Source of the DNA: Epithemia pelagica
Lineage: Eukaryota > Bacillariophyta > Bacillariophyceae > Surirellales > Surirellaceae
Direction of reading: 5' to 3'
DNA length: 64,000 nt
NCBI GenBank assembly: GCA_946965045.2
Contig: OX337235.1
Location: forward strand, 3,047,928-3,111,927
Made by a program: the position numbers and the translations under genes
Shown here: positions 41,901-51,561 of the stretch, one piece after another
Position numbering within the stretch: position 1 is the stretch's first letter
Layout: every line of letters starts with the position of its first letter
Notes under the pieces: model-generated
Databases searched by the model: none
The model's input: the letters and a program-made list of their open reading frames with translations, nothing else
Told to the model about the DNA's origin: nothing

Positions 41901-42049
41901 GGCTCGATAACAGGAACTTTACGGACCAAGAAACAAAGGGACCGGGATACTTGGAAGATGTCGAGGAGTTGGAGGAAGAAAGACGGGACACCAGAGGGGA
42001 ATCATCCCAACTGACGAGGAATATGGGAAGATGGTGCAAGAAGCACTGA
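38921..42049 (+). CDS. Copia Gag-protease-integrase
   Basis: Open frame after the UGA; the first in-frame ATG is near 39079. The Gag core includes DNWEEWSQEFPTYLSHVLG. An RGG-rich stretch (GRGFGGRGRGGRGGGGRYYG, about 39980-40090) probably replaces a zinc knuckle in RNA binding. The protease region carries MADTCCAGRNW near 40414, with the Asp-Thr start of retroviral-type proteases but Cys-Cys instead of Gly. The integrase core has Asp (FTDGQYTAV), Asp (TADLAGEQTG) and Glu (HRAEREIGLLKERW), then the diatom/Copia-style FFDLVWFHD region. It ends at 42049, inside the start of the RT ORF. Confidence 0.85.
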   Translation, partial: LEKRVPPNNISIPTAVVLNIQGLCFWVARARRQGRIIVAGDFDHTALSEALDAMEIKAEKNSSPEIKPSALKEDNWEEWSQEFPTYLSHVLGKQQAPLDYVIRPDLDPTHAFESRREEEMYSYPLGGPHFREDNKQVFRLLSDLVKDQAATWIQPFVASQDGRRAWLALVDYFDGGGQKEKRITKAEAVLTTLYYNNERVFSFDAYAAKLLKAFRTLENTPNRRTPSNQVKILIDNIRITSPEFAVIKGHVRITHRSDLHGAISYISREVSELFPDVTVPSRNQGRHRFISETTSSSRPRSFHGLTQENGVYHFYGVDVTDVQRRFSSQEMQTLGPGGQAYVYQERERLRGTNNSGRGFGGRGRGGRGGGGRYYGSGGGGRGGGNRDNRGISEIQTGGGGGDSVITDITNDQTRATGTQGQGQTTSDDRGSTNGRRFGAGAYGQQGNQGENRSQGGQQGGRGVSTVTCGPQRQIGKIEKGWLLDRDESQTTGRNETDTMADTCCAGRNWTLVETTGMECAVNDLTGNQVHGRHIPVATCATVIREAKTGVELVLIGHQMLWFGEHLDKSLLNQNQIRFAGHTVKDDPTRVKEDGFGIWADGIHIPFELQGTTVYFESRAPTFKEIEELPSVTLTRQELWDPRNVDLTQHDASPYIEAYDASAAGIGQVSRILTPAGISQELAALPSIKQVDTTRHSQVTPETISRKWKVGLETARATLRVTTQQGIRTAVSPITRRYRVDNLALHRNRLDTRLFTDTLFSKTLCLSGNKCAQVFTDGQYTAVYPMASKSQAGHALAQFIDEVGVPACLTADLAGEQTGASTLFSKLVRHHRIDIKWSEKGTGKQNHRAEREIGLLKERWRRRMADLNVPKRLWDYGLVYEAGILNRVARGQDGRTGIERLAGDTPDISEWLDFSFFDLVWFHDNSKGDTTDEQPSLGYWLGVAHRIGSDLCYWVLTKSGKVIARTTVQHVTQADMDDPKISERIRQFKLIVAERLDNRNFTDQETKGPGYLEDVEELEEERRDTRGESSQLTRNMGRWCKKH

Positions 42050-44436
42050 GAGAGGCAGAGGAATACGAAGAGGGATATGACGAATTCCTAGGGGCAGAGA
42101 TAAAGATGAACGTGGGAAGTGAGGACGTGATAGGGACTGTGATAAAGCGGCAAAAGGGACTGGACGGAAAGCCCATCGGCAGGAGGCACAAGAATCCGCT
42201 CTTTGACACAAGAACTTACTCGGTTAGGTTCCCTGGGGGTGCAGTACACGAATATACGGCGAACGTTGTGGCCGAGAATCTGTTTGCCCAAATTGATAGC
42301 AAAGGGAAACGCCACGTGATGCTGAAAGAAATCATAGGGCACAAGAAGAACGGGGACGCGGTCAGCCGACAAGATGGTTTCACGGTTTCGGCAAATGGGA
42401 ACAAGCATCCAAAAAGAACGACGAAAGGGTGGGAGATAGCAGTGGAATGGATTGATGGCAACCAGGAGTGGGTACCACTGAAAGATATGAAGGAAGGATA
42501 CGCAATAGAGTTGGCAGAATACGCGGTCGCGCAAGGAATCGAGCAAGAACCCGCTTTCCATTGGTGGGTCCCACAAGTACTAAACCATCTGCGTAGAATC
42601 GTGAAGAAGGTGAAGAAAAAGTACTGGAGGACGACCAAGAAATACGGGATTCAGCTACCACACTCAGTCGAAGAAGCCCTAAAGATAGACGAGTTGACGG
42701 GGACAACGTACTGGAGGGACGCTATAGAGAAAGAGCTAAAGGTGGTAAACGTGTCCTGGGAGGCCAGGGATGATCTTAACTTAGAGGACGTCCGCGCCGG
42801 TCGACAACTAATTGGCTACACTGAAATTTCATGCCACATGGTTTTCAGTATCAAGATGGATCTTACTCGGAAAGCACGCCTGGTGGCGGGAGGACATATG
42901 ACGGACGCGCCAAGCAGCTTAACCTACTCGAGCGTGGTGAGCCGTGATTCGATCCGGGTGGCATTCCTAATCGCTGCCTTAAACGAACTCAACGTTCTCG
43001 CCTGTGATATTGGCAATGCATATTTGAATGCACCGTGCAGGGAGAAGATATGGTTTCTTGGCGGACCGGAGGTAGGGAAGGAGTTTCAAGGTCAAGTGTG
43101 TGTCATGGTGAGAGCCCTGTATGGGTTAAAGTCTTCAGGGGCTAGTTGGCGGGCCACGCTCATGGCCACGTTGTACGACATGGGATTTCGTGATACCATG
43201 GCGGACCCTTGTGTACTACGACGCAAGAAGAAAAGGAAAAGTGGGGAAGAATACTACGAACTTATACTGGTCTACGTAGACGACATTCTCCTGGTGAGTG
43301 AGGATCCACACCCGGTATTCGACGAGATAAACAAACACTACAAGATCAAGGCCGGGAGCATAGGTGAGCCAGAGATATATCTTGGAGCGCAGATTTACAG
43401 GCACAACCTACCCGATGGTACTTGGGCCTGGGGAATGAACAGTGAGAAATACGTGAGCAACGCAATGAAGATAGTGGAAGGCATGCTAGAGGATGATGGG
43501 ACAGGAATGCACTTGAAGACGATGGCACACGTACCGGTCGTTACAGCTTACAAGCCCGAGTTGGACGTGAGCCAAGAGTTAGACAAGGACCTTACAGCAC
43601 GATTTCAACAGTTAGTGGGAATAATCCGGTGGGCCGTGGAGCTCGGTCGAGTGGATATTTACCTTGAGGTGTCGCTGCTATCACAATATCTCTCAAGCCC
43701 ACGTCAGGGATACCTGGAGGCCGTGTACCACATCTTTGCATATCTGAAAACACACAAGAAGATGAAGTTAGTATTCGATCCAAAGGAGGTGACATTGGAC
43801 GAGACATGTTTTGCCCAAGTATCCGCGGGAGAATGGCGGGAATTCTACGGGGACGTCGCAGAAGAGGTACCGGCAAATATGCCAGAGCCACTTGGGAGGC
43901 CAGTACAGGTAACATGCTTCGTTGATGCGGATCATGCAGGCAATTTGGTGACGCAGAGGTCACACAGCGGCGTTCTGATCCTCCTTCAAAACGCACCGAT
44001 CTTGTGGTACTCTCGACGGCAGAACACTGTGGAAACATCGAGTTTCGGGAGTGAGTTTGTCGCCATGCGAATTGCAAAAGAAATGATCGTCTCCATACGA
44101 TACAAGCTGCGGATGTTTGGCGTACCTGTGGTGGGACCAGCGAACTTGCTTTGTGATAACAGGGGTGTCGTCAAGAACACGAGTCTACCTGCATCGGTAC
44201 TGTCCAAACGACACAATGCGATCAACTACCACTTTGTGCGCGAGGCTGCGGCAGCTGGTATCTTACGCGTTGGCAAGGAAGACACGGCCACCAATATTGC
44301 TGATTTGTTCACCAAGATGTTACCGCGTGATCGTCGAAATGAGCTCCTGTCTCAGTTTACTTACTCTTCTGCATTTGGAAGGTCGGGCCCACCCTCGATT
44401 GACTCACGTGTTGTCGGGACTCCGGTTCATCTCTAG
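42031..44436 (+). CDS. Copia reverse transcriptase-RNase H
   Basis: 801 residues from ATG 42031, in the -1 frame relative to the integrase ORF and overlapping it by 19 bases. The first ~200 residues include a Trp-rich stretch (GWEIAVEWIDGNQEWVPL) usual in this element group. The RT has ARLVAGGH, LACDIGNAYLNAPC, VRALYGLKSSGASW and the catalytic YVDDILLVSE. The RNase H has VDADHAG, ETSSFGSEFVA and LLCDNRGVV, followed by KRHNAINYHFVRE and the TNIADLFTK end typical of Copia. Separate expression from Gag-integrase would need frameshifting or reinitiation, because most Copia elements keep one polyprotein. Confidence 0.9.
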   Translation: MVQEALREAEEYEEGYDEFLGAEIKMNVGSEDVIGTVIKRQKGLDGKPIGRRHKNPLFDTRTYSVRFPGGAVHEYTANVVAENLFAQIDSKGKRHVMLKEIIGHKKNGDAVSRQDGFTVSANGNKHPKRTTKGWEIAVEWIDGNQEWVPLKDMKEGYAIELAEYAVAQGIEQEPAFHWWVPQVLNHLRRIVKKVKKKYWRTTKKYGIQLPHSVEEALKIDELTGTTYWRDAIEKELKVVNVSWEARDDLNLEDVRAGRQLIGYTEISCHMVFSIKMDLTRKARLVAGGHMTDAPSSLTYSSVVSRDSIRVAFLIAALNELNVLACDIGNAYLNAPCREKIWFLGGPEVGKEFQGQVCVMVRALYGLKSSGASWRATLMATLYDMGFRDTMADPCVLRRKKKRKSGEEYYELILVYVDDILLVSEDPHPVFDEINKHYKIKAGSIGEPEIYLGAQIYRHNLPDGTWAWGMNSEKYVSNAMKIVEGMLEDDGTGMHLKTMAHVPVVTAYKPELDVSQELDKDLTARFQQLVGIIRWAVELGRVDIYLEVSLLSQYLSSPRQGYLEAVYHIFAYLKTHKKMKLVFDPKEVTLDETCFAQVSAGEWREFYGDVAEEVPANMPEPLGRPVQVTCFVDADHAGNLVTQRSHSGVLILLQNAPILWYSRRQNTVETSSFGSEFVAMRIAKEMIVSIRYKLRMFGVPVVGPANLLCDNRGVVKNTSLPASVLSKRHNAINYHFVREAAAAGILRVGKEDTATNIADLFTKMLPRDRRNELLSQFTYSSAFGRSGPPSIDSRVVGTPVHL

Positions 44437-44469
44437 GACTGGGTAAGATCCTGCGTCTCTTACGGGGAC

Positions 44470-44605
44470 TGTTTATCCTAGCTTGATACGGGAGTCCCGC
44501 CACGACTGGGGTCATGGTCATTACCGCATACCCGTTTACTGGAAAGGGGAAAACAGCTGTAATCTCAGTCTTTTAGAAGTTGACTTATACGAAGCGTATA
44601 AGACA
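44470..44605 (+). repeat. 3' LTR of the Copia element
   Basis: 136 bases starting TGTTTATCCTAG and ending TATAAGACA, with the 11-base internal deletion relative to the 5' LTR. A short purine-rich run (ACGGGGAC) lies just before it and could serve as polypurine tract. Confidence 0.9.
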
Positions 44606-44722
44606 ATTTCTATCAAAAGCTAACAACAACGACGACGACGACGACAGTGCGGAGGACATCCCTTACGGTCGCGTTGGGATCAAACTCTTTACACCATACA
44701 ACATCAGTCTGAGAATCAAAAA

Positions 44723-45709
44723 ATGGAGGAAGAGTTCAAGACAGTGGATGATGTCCAGAAATGGCTTTCGGAGGAACGGAACGTACCAACGCCAGTCGCT
44801 ACTTCCGTCGCTACAACTTTGTTTGCAAGCGGCTATGTCTATCCGTCCACGTTACTTAATATCCACTGGGAAGATGTGTTACTGCTGAATCTCAGTCCAC
44901 CCCATCGCAGCATGTTGTTTAACAAGCTTCAGGCATCGCTTCCAGAAAGGTCTGGTCAGCAGCACATAAACGTCGCAGATGGAGTCTTCATTCTGTATCG
45001 GGGAGAAGACACGGACGCCGAGCCGATCGGAACAGCATTTGCAATTTCCGATAAGCTCTTGTTGACAGCATGTCACAACGTCGTGGTCAAGTCGAGAGAT
45101 GAAAAGGCCGACTCGGTGGTCCTGGACCTGAAGATCACAACAATTGTCAGAAGATTGTCGGATGGAAAAATTTCAGCAGAATCGCCAACAAGATTTGTCA
45201 CTGTGCACACATACAATATTCTTGTTGATTGGGCATCCTTAAAGCTTCACGACGGAGCTCCAGCGCTGCCCTTCGCCATTCCGCTAGCCACTTCCAAGTC
45301 GGACATTCCTACCCCTGCTACTCTTGAAAAGATCCACATTTACCATTGTCCTCTACAATTGTTTCTCGACGATCTAGAGTTTGATACATGTCACGTAATG
45401 CAAAAGGAAGCATCTGTCGGAGTGATTGGTTCCAAAACCCTCACGTACCAAAATGGAGGTTTTCCGGGGTCTTGCGGTGGACCATACATCTTCCGAAACA
45501 AAGCAGTTGCCCTCCATACAGAGTCTGTAAGCACAACCAAGACAGCGCAAGAGATCAAAACAGAAGCATCTAGAGCTGGGAAAAAGCGAAAGCTTCGAGA
45601 AGAGGAAATTACTCGAATGATGGTGGATAGCTGTGTTTCGGACCACGCGAGTCTTGGAAGTGGGATATTGCTGCATGCGAGGAGTGGTATCATGGAGCTT
45701 TTGAGGTAG
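44723..45709 (+). CDS. SAM-like header fused to chymotrypsin-fold protease with predicted Cys nucleophile
   Basis: 328 residues from ATG 44723. Residues 1-77 form a SAM-like helical header (VDDVQKWLSEERNV, NIHWEDVLLLNLSPPHR), the same header as in the genes at 57520 and 61057. The rest matches a trypsin-like fold: strand and His loop GTAFAISDKLLLTACHNVV (His118), Asp169 in VDWASL, and FPGSCGGPY with Cys251 at the place of the usual Ser in Gly-Asp-Ser-Gly-Gly-Pro. Serine-to-Cys chymotrypsin folds are known in viral 3C-type proteases but are rare in cellular genes. There is no signal peptide. The C-terminus is basic (AGKKRKLREEEITRMM), possibly a nuclear signal. A 3' exon may lie downstream, at about 45803-46044. 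Header sharing suggests an effector-like modular family. Confidence 0.65.
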   Translation: MEEEFKTVDDVQKWLSEERNVPTPVATSVATTLFASGYVYPSTLLNIHWEDVLLLNLSPPHRSMLFNKLQASLPERSGQQHINVADGVFILYRGEDTDAEPIGTAFAISDKLLLTACHNVVVKSRDEKADSVVLDLKITTIVRRLSDGKISAESPTRFVTVHTYNILVDWASLKLHDGAPALPFAIPLATSKSDIPTPATLEKIHIYHCPLQLFLDDLEFDTCHVMQKEASVGVIGSKTLTYQNGGFPGSCGGPYIFRNKAVALHTESVSTTKTAQEIKTEASRAGKKRKLREEEITRMMVDSCVSDHASLGSGILLHARSGIMELLR

Positions 45710-46444
45710 ACACTCTTGGCGAACCATCTTTTCTCGAAGCTCGTTGTGGTAGTTAAATTATCTGGTACCTGTACAGATGACGGAACCGATTCCGTATCAA
45801 AGAAGCACCCATTGGCTATCAACAAGGACCAAGAGTAGGGACAACGATTGAAACCCTGGACCGGCGTTCCAACCGCACAATGGCAAAAGAGACGGTCTTG
45901 GTTGAACAGGCCATGCAAATGTCGGAGGGCTACCTATGCGAAGACTTACTGTCAATGGCGCATTCAGAGTACTCTCAAAACGCAGCTTTTGTTGCTGCTC
46001 TCCGTTCGGCTAATGGATCGGAAACTGAAGTCGGAAGGGAGTGAAGTATATACATTATTGTAGTAGTCGATGTCAATCTATTTTCCATGTACGATGCGAT
46101 TCGTACTTACTACTCCAAAAAGAGTCATTAATCTCACGATTTTAAAGAGACAAAGGGAACTACCTTCCAGTAATTCTCTTTGGCATACACAAAGAAACGA
46201 TTCCGTTCCGAACGGATCGAACCTCATAGTGTGGGGGTACAATGATCGAGACGGGAATGGCACAGAATATAGGTGTACCACTTATCCAATCCAGATAGAT
46301 TTGATACCTCCGAATCATCTCTCGTAACATTGCTCAAAGTCATTGAGGAATGATGAACCGTCGTTCACATACTTTCGTTGAAGGTATTTCACGAAACAGG
46401 GGCACACAGTGAACTTCTTCGAGTCCCGTCATGTTGAATACCCA
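45710..46444. other. Intergenic region with a possible 3' exon
   Basis: A frame open from 45781 to the TGA at 46042-46044 reads like protein (RTMAKETVLVEQAMQMSEGY, ANGSETEVGRE), with ATG 45880. A phase-compatible GT (45687) and AG (45802) would join it to the protease gene. This is a suggestion only. The remainder shows no gene. Confidence 0.35.
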
Positions 46445-47817
46445 TCAATCTGCGTCTAGATTGACGGACACAAACGAGCGCATATGTTCCGAGTGTTCAG
46501 TCAAGTCAAAGTCCCGTATATGAACGACCGATGCCTCGAATGAAGCGAAGTAATAGCCCACTTCTCCAATTTTTGAAACCTTGTCGCACAAGGACCGAAG
46601 GAGGACGCACAAGGCACAGGGACGTTCAATGGATGCCATGACCACGCAGTAGATCAAGATTGGCAGGAACTGATCGGCTCCAAGTTGCTTTATGGAATGT
46701 TCTTCCATTTCGTTTCGATTTCCGTCTGAATGATCTTCACAAGCAGCTTTCTTCCGTAAACGTTCATTCATGTTTGTACAGATCCGAGAAATTTCTCTTG
46801 CCGCCTCCACAATGGCACGGAGCTTGGCACAGGGCAAGGTACTTCGTTCGACATTTTCTTTGAGAATGGCGGAGACGGACAGCCATGTATCCGGTCCGCC
46901 ATCGACGGGAGGTACATTGCTGAAATAGGAAACCGGCCGTTTGCGAAGCTCGTTGATTTTGAAGTGAACCTCCATGTCTGCGTGACGCCAGCCGTTCACC
47001 AACCAACGCGAAACAACGCTGCGGAGTGGAACATAAGCTTCCACTTCTACCTGCTCCCGCACCGCGTCTCGAACCAAGGCGTTCCACGCAATCTCTCCTT
47101 TCTTACCATGAAAGCACCCGCTATAAACAAGGGACGAGAACGTTTCGTGCATGGTGATGGAACGAAAGTCATCTGTACATCCTTCGAGAATGGTAGACTG
47201 AAGAAAATCCAAAAACTTTTCAAGTGTAGCCAAATCCTTAACTGCCATTTGCTGGAGGGTAGCTACTCCTTGAGACTCAATGCCTTCAAGATCTTGAAGT
47301 GACGGACATTTCTGCCGCATGTTCTCCACAAAATCATCCACAATATACGCCAATGGCTTTAGCAGGAATACGCGATAAGTGTAGAACTGAAAACTTCGTT
47401 TCAAGGCATTCTTCATGCTTAGATCAAGGTTGGAAGTCGTCTCGTCCCGGGACTCGTATCCGACAACAGGATGGAATTTCACGGTCTCGCAACCCAAGAA
47501 TGATTGGACATGTATCGCGACTTCGCCCGTGGAAGCATGGAGTTCATGATCATAAAGGGAGCTGCACAGAGCACGGAGAAACTTTTCGAGTTGCCAGTAT
47601 CGACTTTCCAACAAGGCGGGTGTATTGGAGCGAGGACTGCCAAAAATCGACTTGGTCTGTCGAGGAAAGGGCAGCTTCCCAAACCGTGGAATCAGACCTG
47701 CCGCAGCATGTCGAAGGTCGGCAAAGTCTTCAAAGTAGCGAACGGGGGCGTACCATTCCTGTCCGGATTCAACGTCATAGACCCATATTGTATAGGCCGT
47801 TCGATTGCCTTCTGTAA
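46445..47817 (-). CDS. PX-VPS9 domain protein, Rab5-type exchange factor, 5' end missing
   Basis: About 455 codons in frame. The right end begins near YTIWVYDVESGQEWYAPV, the start of a PX phosphoinositide-binding domain (RYFEDFADLRHAAAGLIP, LPFPRQ). A helical middle follows. The C-terminal ~130 residues carry the VPS9 signature (LGADQFLPILIYCVVMAS ... EVGYYFASFEASVVHI), which catalyses GDP release from Rab5-type GTPases on endosomes. No ATG precedes the PX domain: the frame runs to a TTG at 47854 and then a stop, and from 47818 rightward the sequence is an antisense piece of another gene. I infer that the true 5' part was lost, or sits behind an intron I cannot place. Confidence 0.7.
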
Positions 47818-48047
47818 AGTGAGGTCGTACATGGCGGTCTCTATTATCCCACAAACAGTCTCAAGGCCACGACATGCGTTCAGGGACGACAGCAACTGTA
47901 CGAGTATTGTGAGCAGCGCCACATTGAGTGTGACAAGATTGGTAAATTGGTGGTTGCCACCGACCCGAGTCAGTTGCCCAAATTGAAGGCCTTGCTGGAA
48001 CAAGGTCGTCGCAATGGGTATCATACACTTTCCCTGGTGACGCCAGA
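47818..48047 (+). pseudogene. L2HGDH: Fragment of L-2-hydroxyglutarate dehydrogenase
   Basis: About 76 codons on the plus strand read SEVVHGGLYYPTNSLKATTC, then QLYEYCEQRHIECDKIGKLV and VATDPSQLPKLKALLEQGR, ending at LSLVTPE. This fits the conserved N-terminal half of the FAD enzyme L-2-hydroxyglutarate dehydrogenase (the Tyr-Pro-x-x-Ser-Leu-Lys and Gly-Lys-Leu-Val-Val-Ala blocks). A stop lies just before it and nothing of the enzyme follows, so it is an isolated internal piece. It separates the cut ends of two minus-strand genes. Confidence 0.7.
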
Positions 48048-50271
48048 AACGGTCCAATTCCTTGTCTTTGGCCGTGGCAGTCCTCTCATCAATCTGTACC
48101 ACCTGGGAAAGATCCATTGCCTCATAATCTTCATAGGTACGTTCGTCCTTGGCTCGGCCACGCTGCTCTTCCCGTCCCGCATTCTTTCGGGTAATTTCCC
48201 CCGTCTGCTTTAGAATGTTCAGTACACCTCCTAGACCGCGTCCCATAGTAACCGCAGATCCAGTGGTACCGTCGAGCCCTCCTATGGCCCCATTCTCGTC
48301 GGCTAGTTCCTCATCTGTGGCCGCCTTGATTTGCTCGGCGAGTTGCGCCATTTCTGTAGCGTCCATACCAGGGTCTTTGTCGAGGTCGTCTTCGTCCTCC
48401 TCTTGTTTGATACGAGGAACGTCTTCGTCCATTCGTTCGTCTGTTTGTTCCGCTTTGACAACCGCGGTTGCCGCTTTGCCTTTATAGGTGCCACGTTCAC
48501 TTTGTTCTTGACGAGCGCGAAGGGCCCGTGTGAATTCTCTCGTTTCATCGACAGCAAAGACAAGTTTTGTGCCTCCATCCCCTTCTTCTGTTTCCTGTGT
48601 AGGAGATACCGTTGGGGCAGACTGAACGGCTTCCACAATGGCATCTTCTCCCAACAACAAACCCTTCTTTTTCGAGGCCATTTCTTTGAGTCGATTCAAC
48701 CTTCGTGCCTTGGCAAGAGCTGCATTCAAAAACGCATCATCCGGTTCCTCTTCCTCATCCATGGCTTCTACCTTGCGTTGCTTCTTTTCTGCAAAAGCCT
48801 GCCTCGTGCGTTCATTGCCTTTCTCCATGATAGCGGCGTATCGGTTGGACTTGTCGGTTTCTCCATCTTCCTCACCCAAAGTGCCACGTTGTTCGGAATC
48901 ATGGTTGTCATTGTCATCATCCGCCAGCCGACGCTTACGTGGTAAGACCAACGTTCCTTGAGTTTGGGCAGCTTGCTCAAGATCCGCCAAAAGAGAGTTT
49001 TCCGTCGCTCGGGGCGGCACAGAGTCATCGGGGTCTTCCTCATAGGCTTCCGATTGCTGCCTGCGATGTTTCCGTTTCTCCTTGTCTTTTTTCTCCTTCT
49101 TTTTCTTTTTGAATTTTGAACTTTTCTTTTTCTTCTTCGTGGCATTCAATTCGTCATCTTCCTCCGTCGTCATAAAATCCGAAGCGGTGCTCCGCTCCGG
49201 CGCAGACGAGTCCAACGAGATGGCCTTGCCCGACTGGGAGGCGAACAAATCAGAGCCGGTGGCAAGCTCATCTTGCTCATCGAGCATGGCTCCAATCTGA
49301 AATCCAACTGCATGCCTGTTCCGACGACGCTTTTTGGACCCTCCATCCATCATTTCCTGTTTGGGACCATCGACGCGGGCGGCGCGCGAGGGACCTTGTG
49401 TTCCACCAAGTTCCAGAAATTCATCGTCATCAAATCCAGCGTATCCACCGGCACGGCCCATTCCCAATTCGACCTGTCGTTTCTCTCTCAATCCGTCTCT
49501 TTGTTTTTGCTCCTCGGCCAAATTGACATTCTCCAAGGCGCTTTCTTCTCTAGTTAATCCCAACACTTTTTTCGACGTATCATTGACATCGAGAATTTCA
49601 GTGTCCGCCAGCGTAAGAACGACGGAGCTTCCTCCTTGGATTTCGTGCATGGAATGAGCAACATTCATTCCTTTTAGGTCTTTTTCTGTGTATTCTTGCT
49701 TCGTCGAAGTACCTGGCTTGGATCCCGTTGACTTTGTTGTATCGTGCTGTTGTTTTGGTTGTTGTCGCATTTGTTTGGCCCAAGACAAGAGCGAAGAAGA
49801 GCCCTCTGTTTCCCCATCTTGATGACTGTCTACTGCAAGTGAAGATCCCTCAAATTGTTTCTCAATTCGCTGTTCGACCTCTCGTTTCAATTTCGACTTT
49901 TCGATGCGATCCGCAGCGGCTTGCAAATCACCCTGATTGGGTGCTGGAGCATGCATATCTTGTTGTTGGGATGTACTGGAATCATTTCCTTCACGCAGAG
50001 GCGCCAATCCCAGTTTTTCTCGCAACTTATTCGTCTCACTCACACTAAGCTCTAATACAACATCATCGTCTTTGGATCCTCCTCGGGGTTCACGGTTGCG
50101 TTCTTGGGATGACAGCGGCGCATCATCATGAGCACTACTGCGATCCGTAGCACGAGATGCTACCTCCCCTGGTTCTGAAGTAACACCACGTAAGGGTGCC
50201 AATCCGAGTTTCGATCGAAGCTTGTTTGTTTCTTCAACAGACAGTTCAATCACTTGGCCCGAAGACGTCAT
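48048..50271 (-). CDS. SART1: SART-1/Snu66 tri-snRNP splicing protein, C-terminus replaced
   Basis: The start is ATG 50271 (MTSSGQVIELSVEETNKLRS). Two copies of the family N-terminal motif, SVEETNKLRSKLGLAPLR and SVSETNKLREKLGLAPLR, are followed by charged helical sequence, a Lys-rich run (KKKKKSSKFKKKKKEKKDKE) and DYEAMDLSQVVQIDERTATA. SART-1/Snu66 belongs to the U4/U6.U5 tri-snRNP and helps spliceosome activation in the nucleus. The family's usual C-terminal block (Lys-Glu-Ala-Phe-Arg, Phe-His-Gly) is not seen. Beyond about 48050 the frame stays open to 47692, but only as antisense of the dehydrogenase and PX gene. The gene is essential in other eukaryotes, so a complete copy elsewhere, or a missed intron, is likely. 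Confidence 0.75.
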
Positions 50272-50990
50272 GGTTGATAGGCTGGGATGCTCCACGATTG
50301 CGAGACAAAAAACGTTTTCGGGGTATCGGAATCGGAAATGAGGGGTTCCGATTGATGGAGCCCCCCAATTATTACCAGACCATGTCCTCTCAGTACCCCC
50401 CAGAGTGGGTATCTTTGAGTGTGTAGTGTCAAGGAAATTACTTCCCCGCTGGGGAATAGTCCTTCGAGTCCCAGCACTTTTTTACTCCCTAGCAAATGTG
50501 AGAATTCTATAGTCTGTCCCTCAATATATTTATTGATTCTCCTTGTCTCACTAATCGCTAGGAAGTAGTTACCTATCATTCGTCATACCTTAACAGTCGC
50601 TTTTCCGACGACCCCGTCGCTCTTGATTGTCATTTATTCGACTGAGTTCAGAATGAACGTGTCGGGTAAGCCGGCAGGCTAAGGGGGTCTGGGGGTGGAA
50701 AAACATCAAAGACTAGAAAAAACTTTTTTAGCTCAAGAGTCGAAATTCAGTACTTTACACCAAAACCTTCCCATGTTAGGCAAAAAACGCCGGGCCCGAA
50801 GAAAAACAATGATCGAAGAACGGTCATCCATTGTTTTATCAATCCATTAAATAATAACCATTTCACCACGCTGTTCCACGTCAGAATCACGCCCAACGAA
50901 CCAACCCACGAAACATCTCCCCACGTCCTCTAGTGAGAGTAGCAACTATGTCACTAACACCTAGCCAAACATAGTTGTGCTATCTCTCAG

Positions 50991-51200
50991 TAGCTAGGAT
51001 TGAGTACAATAGGTCCCACGCATCTATTAGGTTCTTACTTGATTGCATCAAGTATATCCCATGTCGACTCCAGTTTGGTTGCCATCATAGCTACCCCTAG
51101 TATCTCTGGAGTCCAAGTCGACTCCATTGGAGTATCCATCGCAAATTGGATCTGAGTCTTGGATTCAGTCATGAATGACATAGTCGTCTGCCCATCATCC
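50991..51200. repeat. 210-base direct repeat, copy 1
   Basis: Starts TAGCTAGGATTGAGTACAAT and ends GTCTGCCCATCATCC. It repeats at 51352-51561 with one or two changes (offset 361). The minus strand is open in both copies and reads like protein (MSFMTESKTQIQFAMDTPM), perhaps a fragment of a coding repeat. Confidence 0.8.
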
Positions 51201-51351
51201 GAATCACATTCGGGTGGTTGTATGAGTAGTGAGTAGCTATGCTATCTAGTAGACCGCTAGCGACACTCAGAAGAGGTAGGAGTAGATCCGGACCTAAATG
51301 CTGGTGATTCTGTCACCAATTGGTTTTGGTAGGAAAGCAGCAATCTCTTGG

Positions 51352-51561
51352 TAGCTAGGATTGAGTACAATAGGTCCCACGCATCTATTAGGTTTCTACT
51401 TGATTGCATCAAGTATAATCCATGTCGACTCCAGTTTGGTTGCCATCATAGCTACCCCTAGTATCTCTGGAGTCCAAGTCGACTCCATTGGAGTATCCAT
51501 CGCAAATTGGATCTGAGTCTTGGATTCAGTCATGAATGACATAGTCGTCTGCCCATCATCC
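51352..51561. repeat. 210-base direct repeat, copy 2
   Basis: Near-identical to 50991-51200. The ~150 bases between the copies are unrelated to the repeat. Confidence 0.8.

Larger units (their letters stand above)
38037..44605 (+). mobile_element. Copia-type LTR retrotransposon, complete
   Basis: 6,569 bases bounded by LTRs that begin TGTTTATCCTAGC and end CGTATAAGACA. Inside are a Gly-rich ORF, Gag-protease-integrase and RT-RNase H in Copia order (integrase before RT). A four-base duplication (ATTT) flanks it. The unoccupied site is preserved at about 57400-57411 and 60937-60948. Coding frames are open apart from one UGA and one frame change that may both be programmed. Confidence 0.92.

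Noticed and set aside
45687-45776. Intron 45706-45776 at the end of the protease gene
   Set aside because: Splice sites look fair, but joining them gives an immediate stop. The alternative 45687-45802 keeps a frame and is mentioned only as a possibility.
47692-48047. Last ~115 codons of the SART-1 frame as real protein
   Set aside because: The plus strand here codes for an L2HGDH fragment, and beyond 47818 for the PX gene in another frame, so this tail is antisense read-through.
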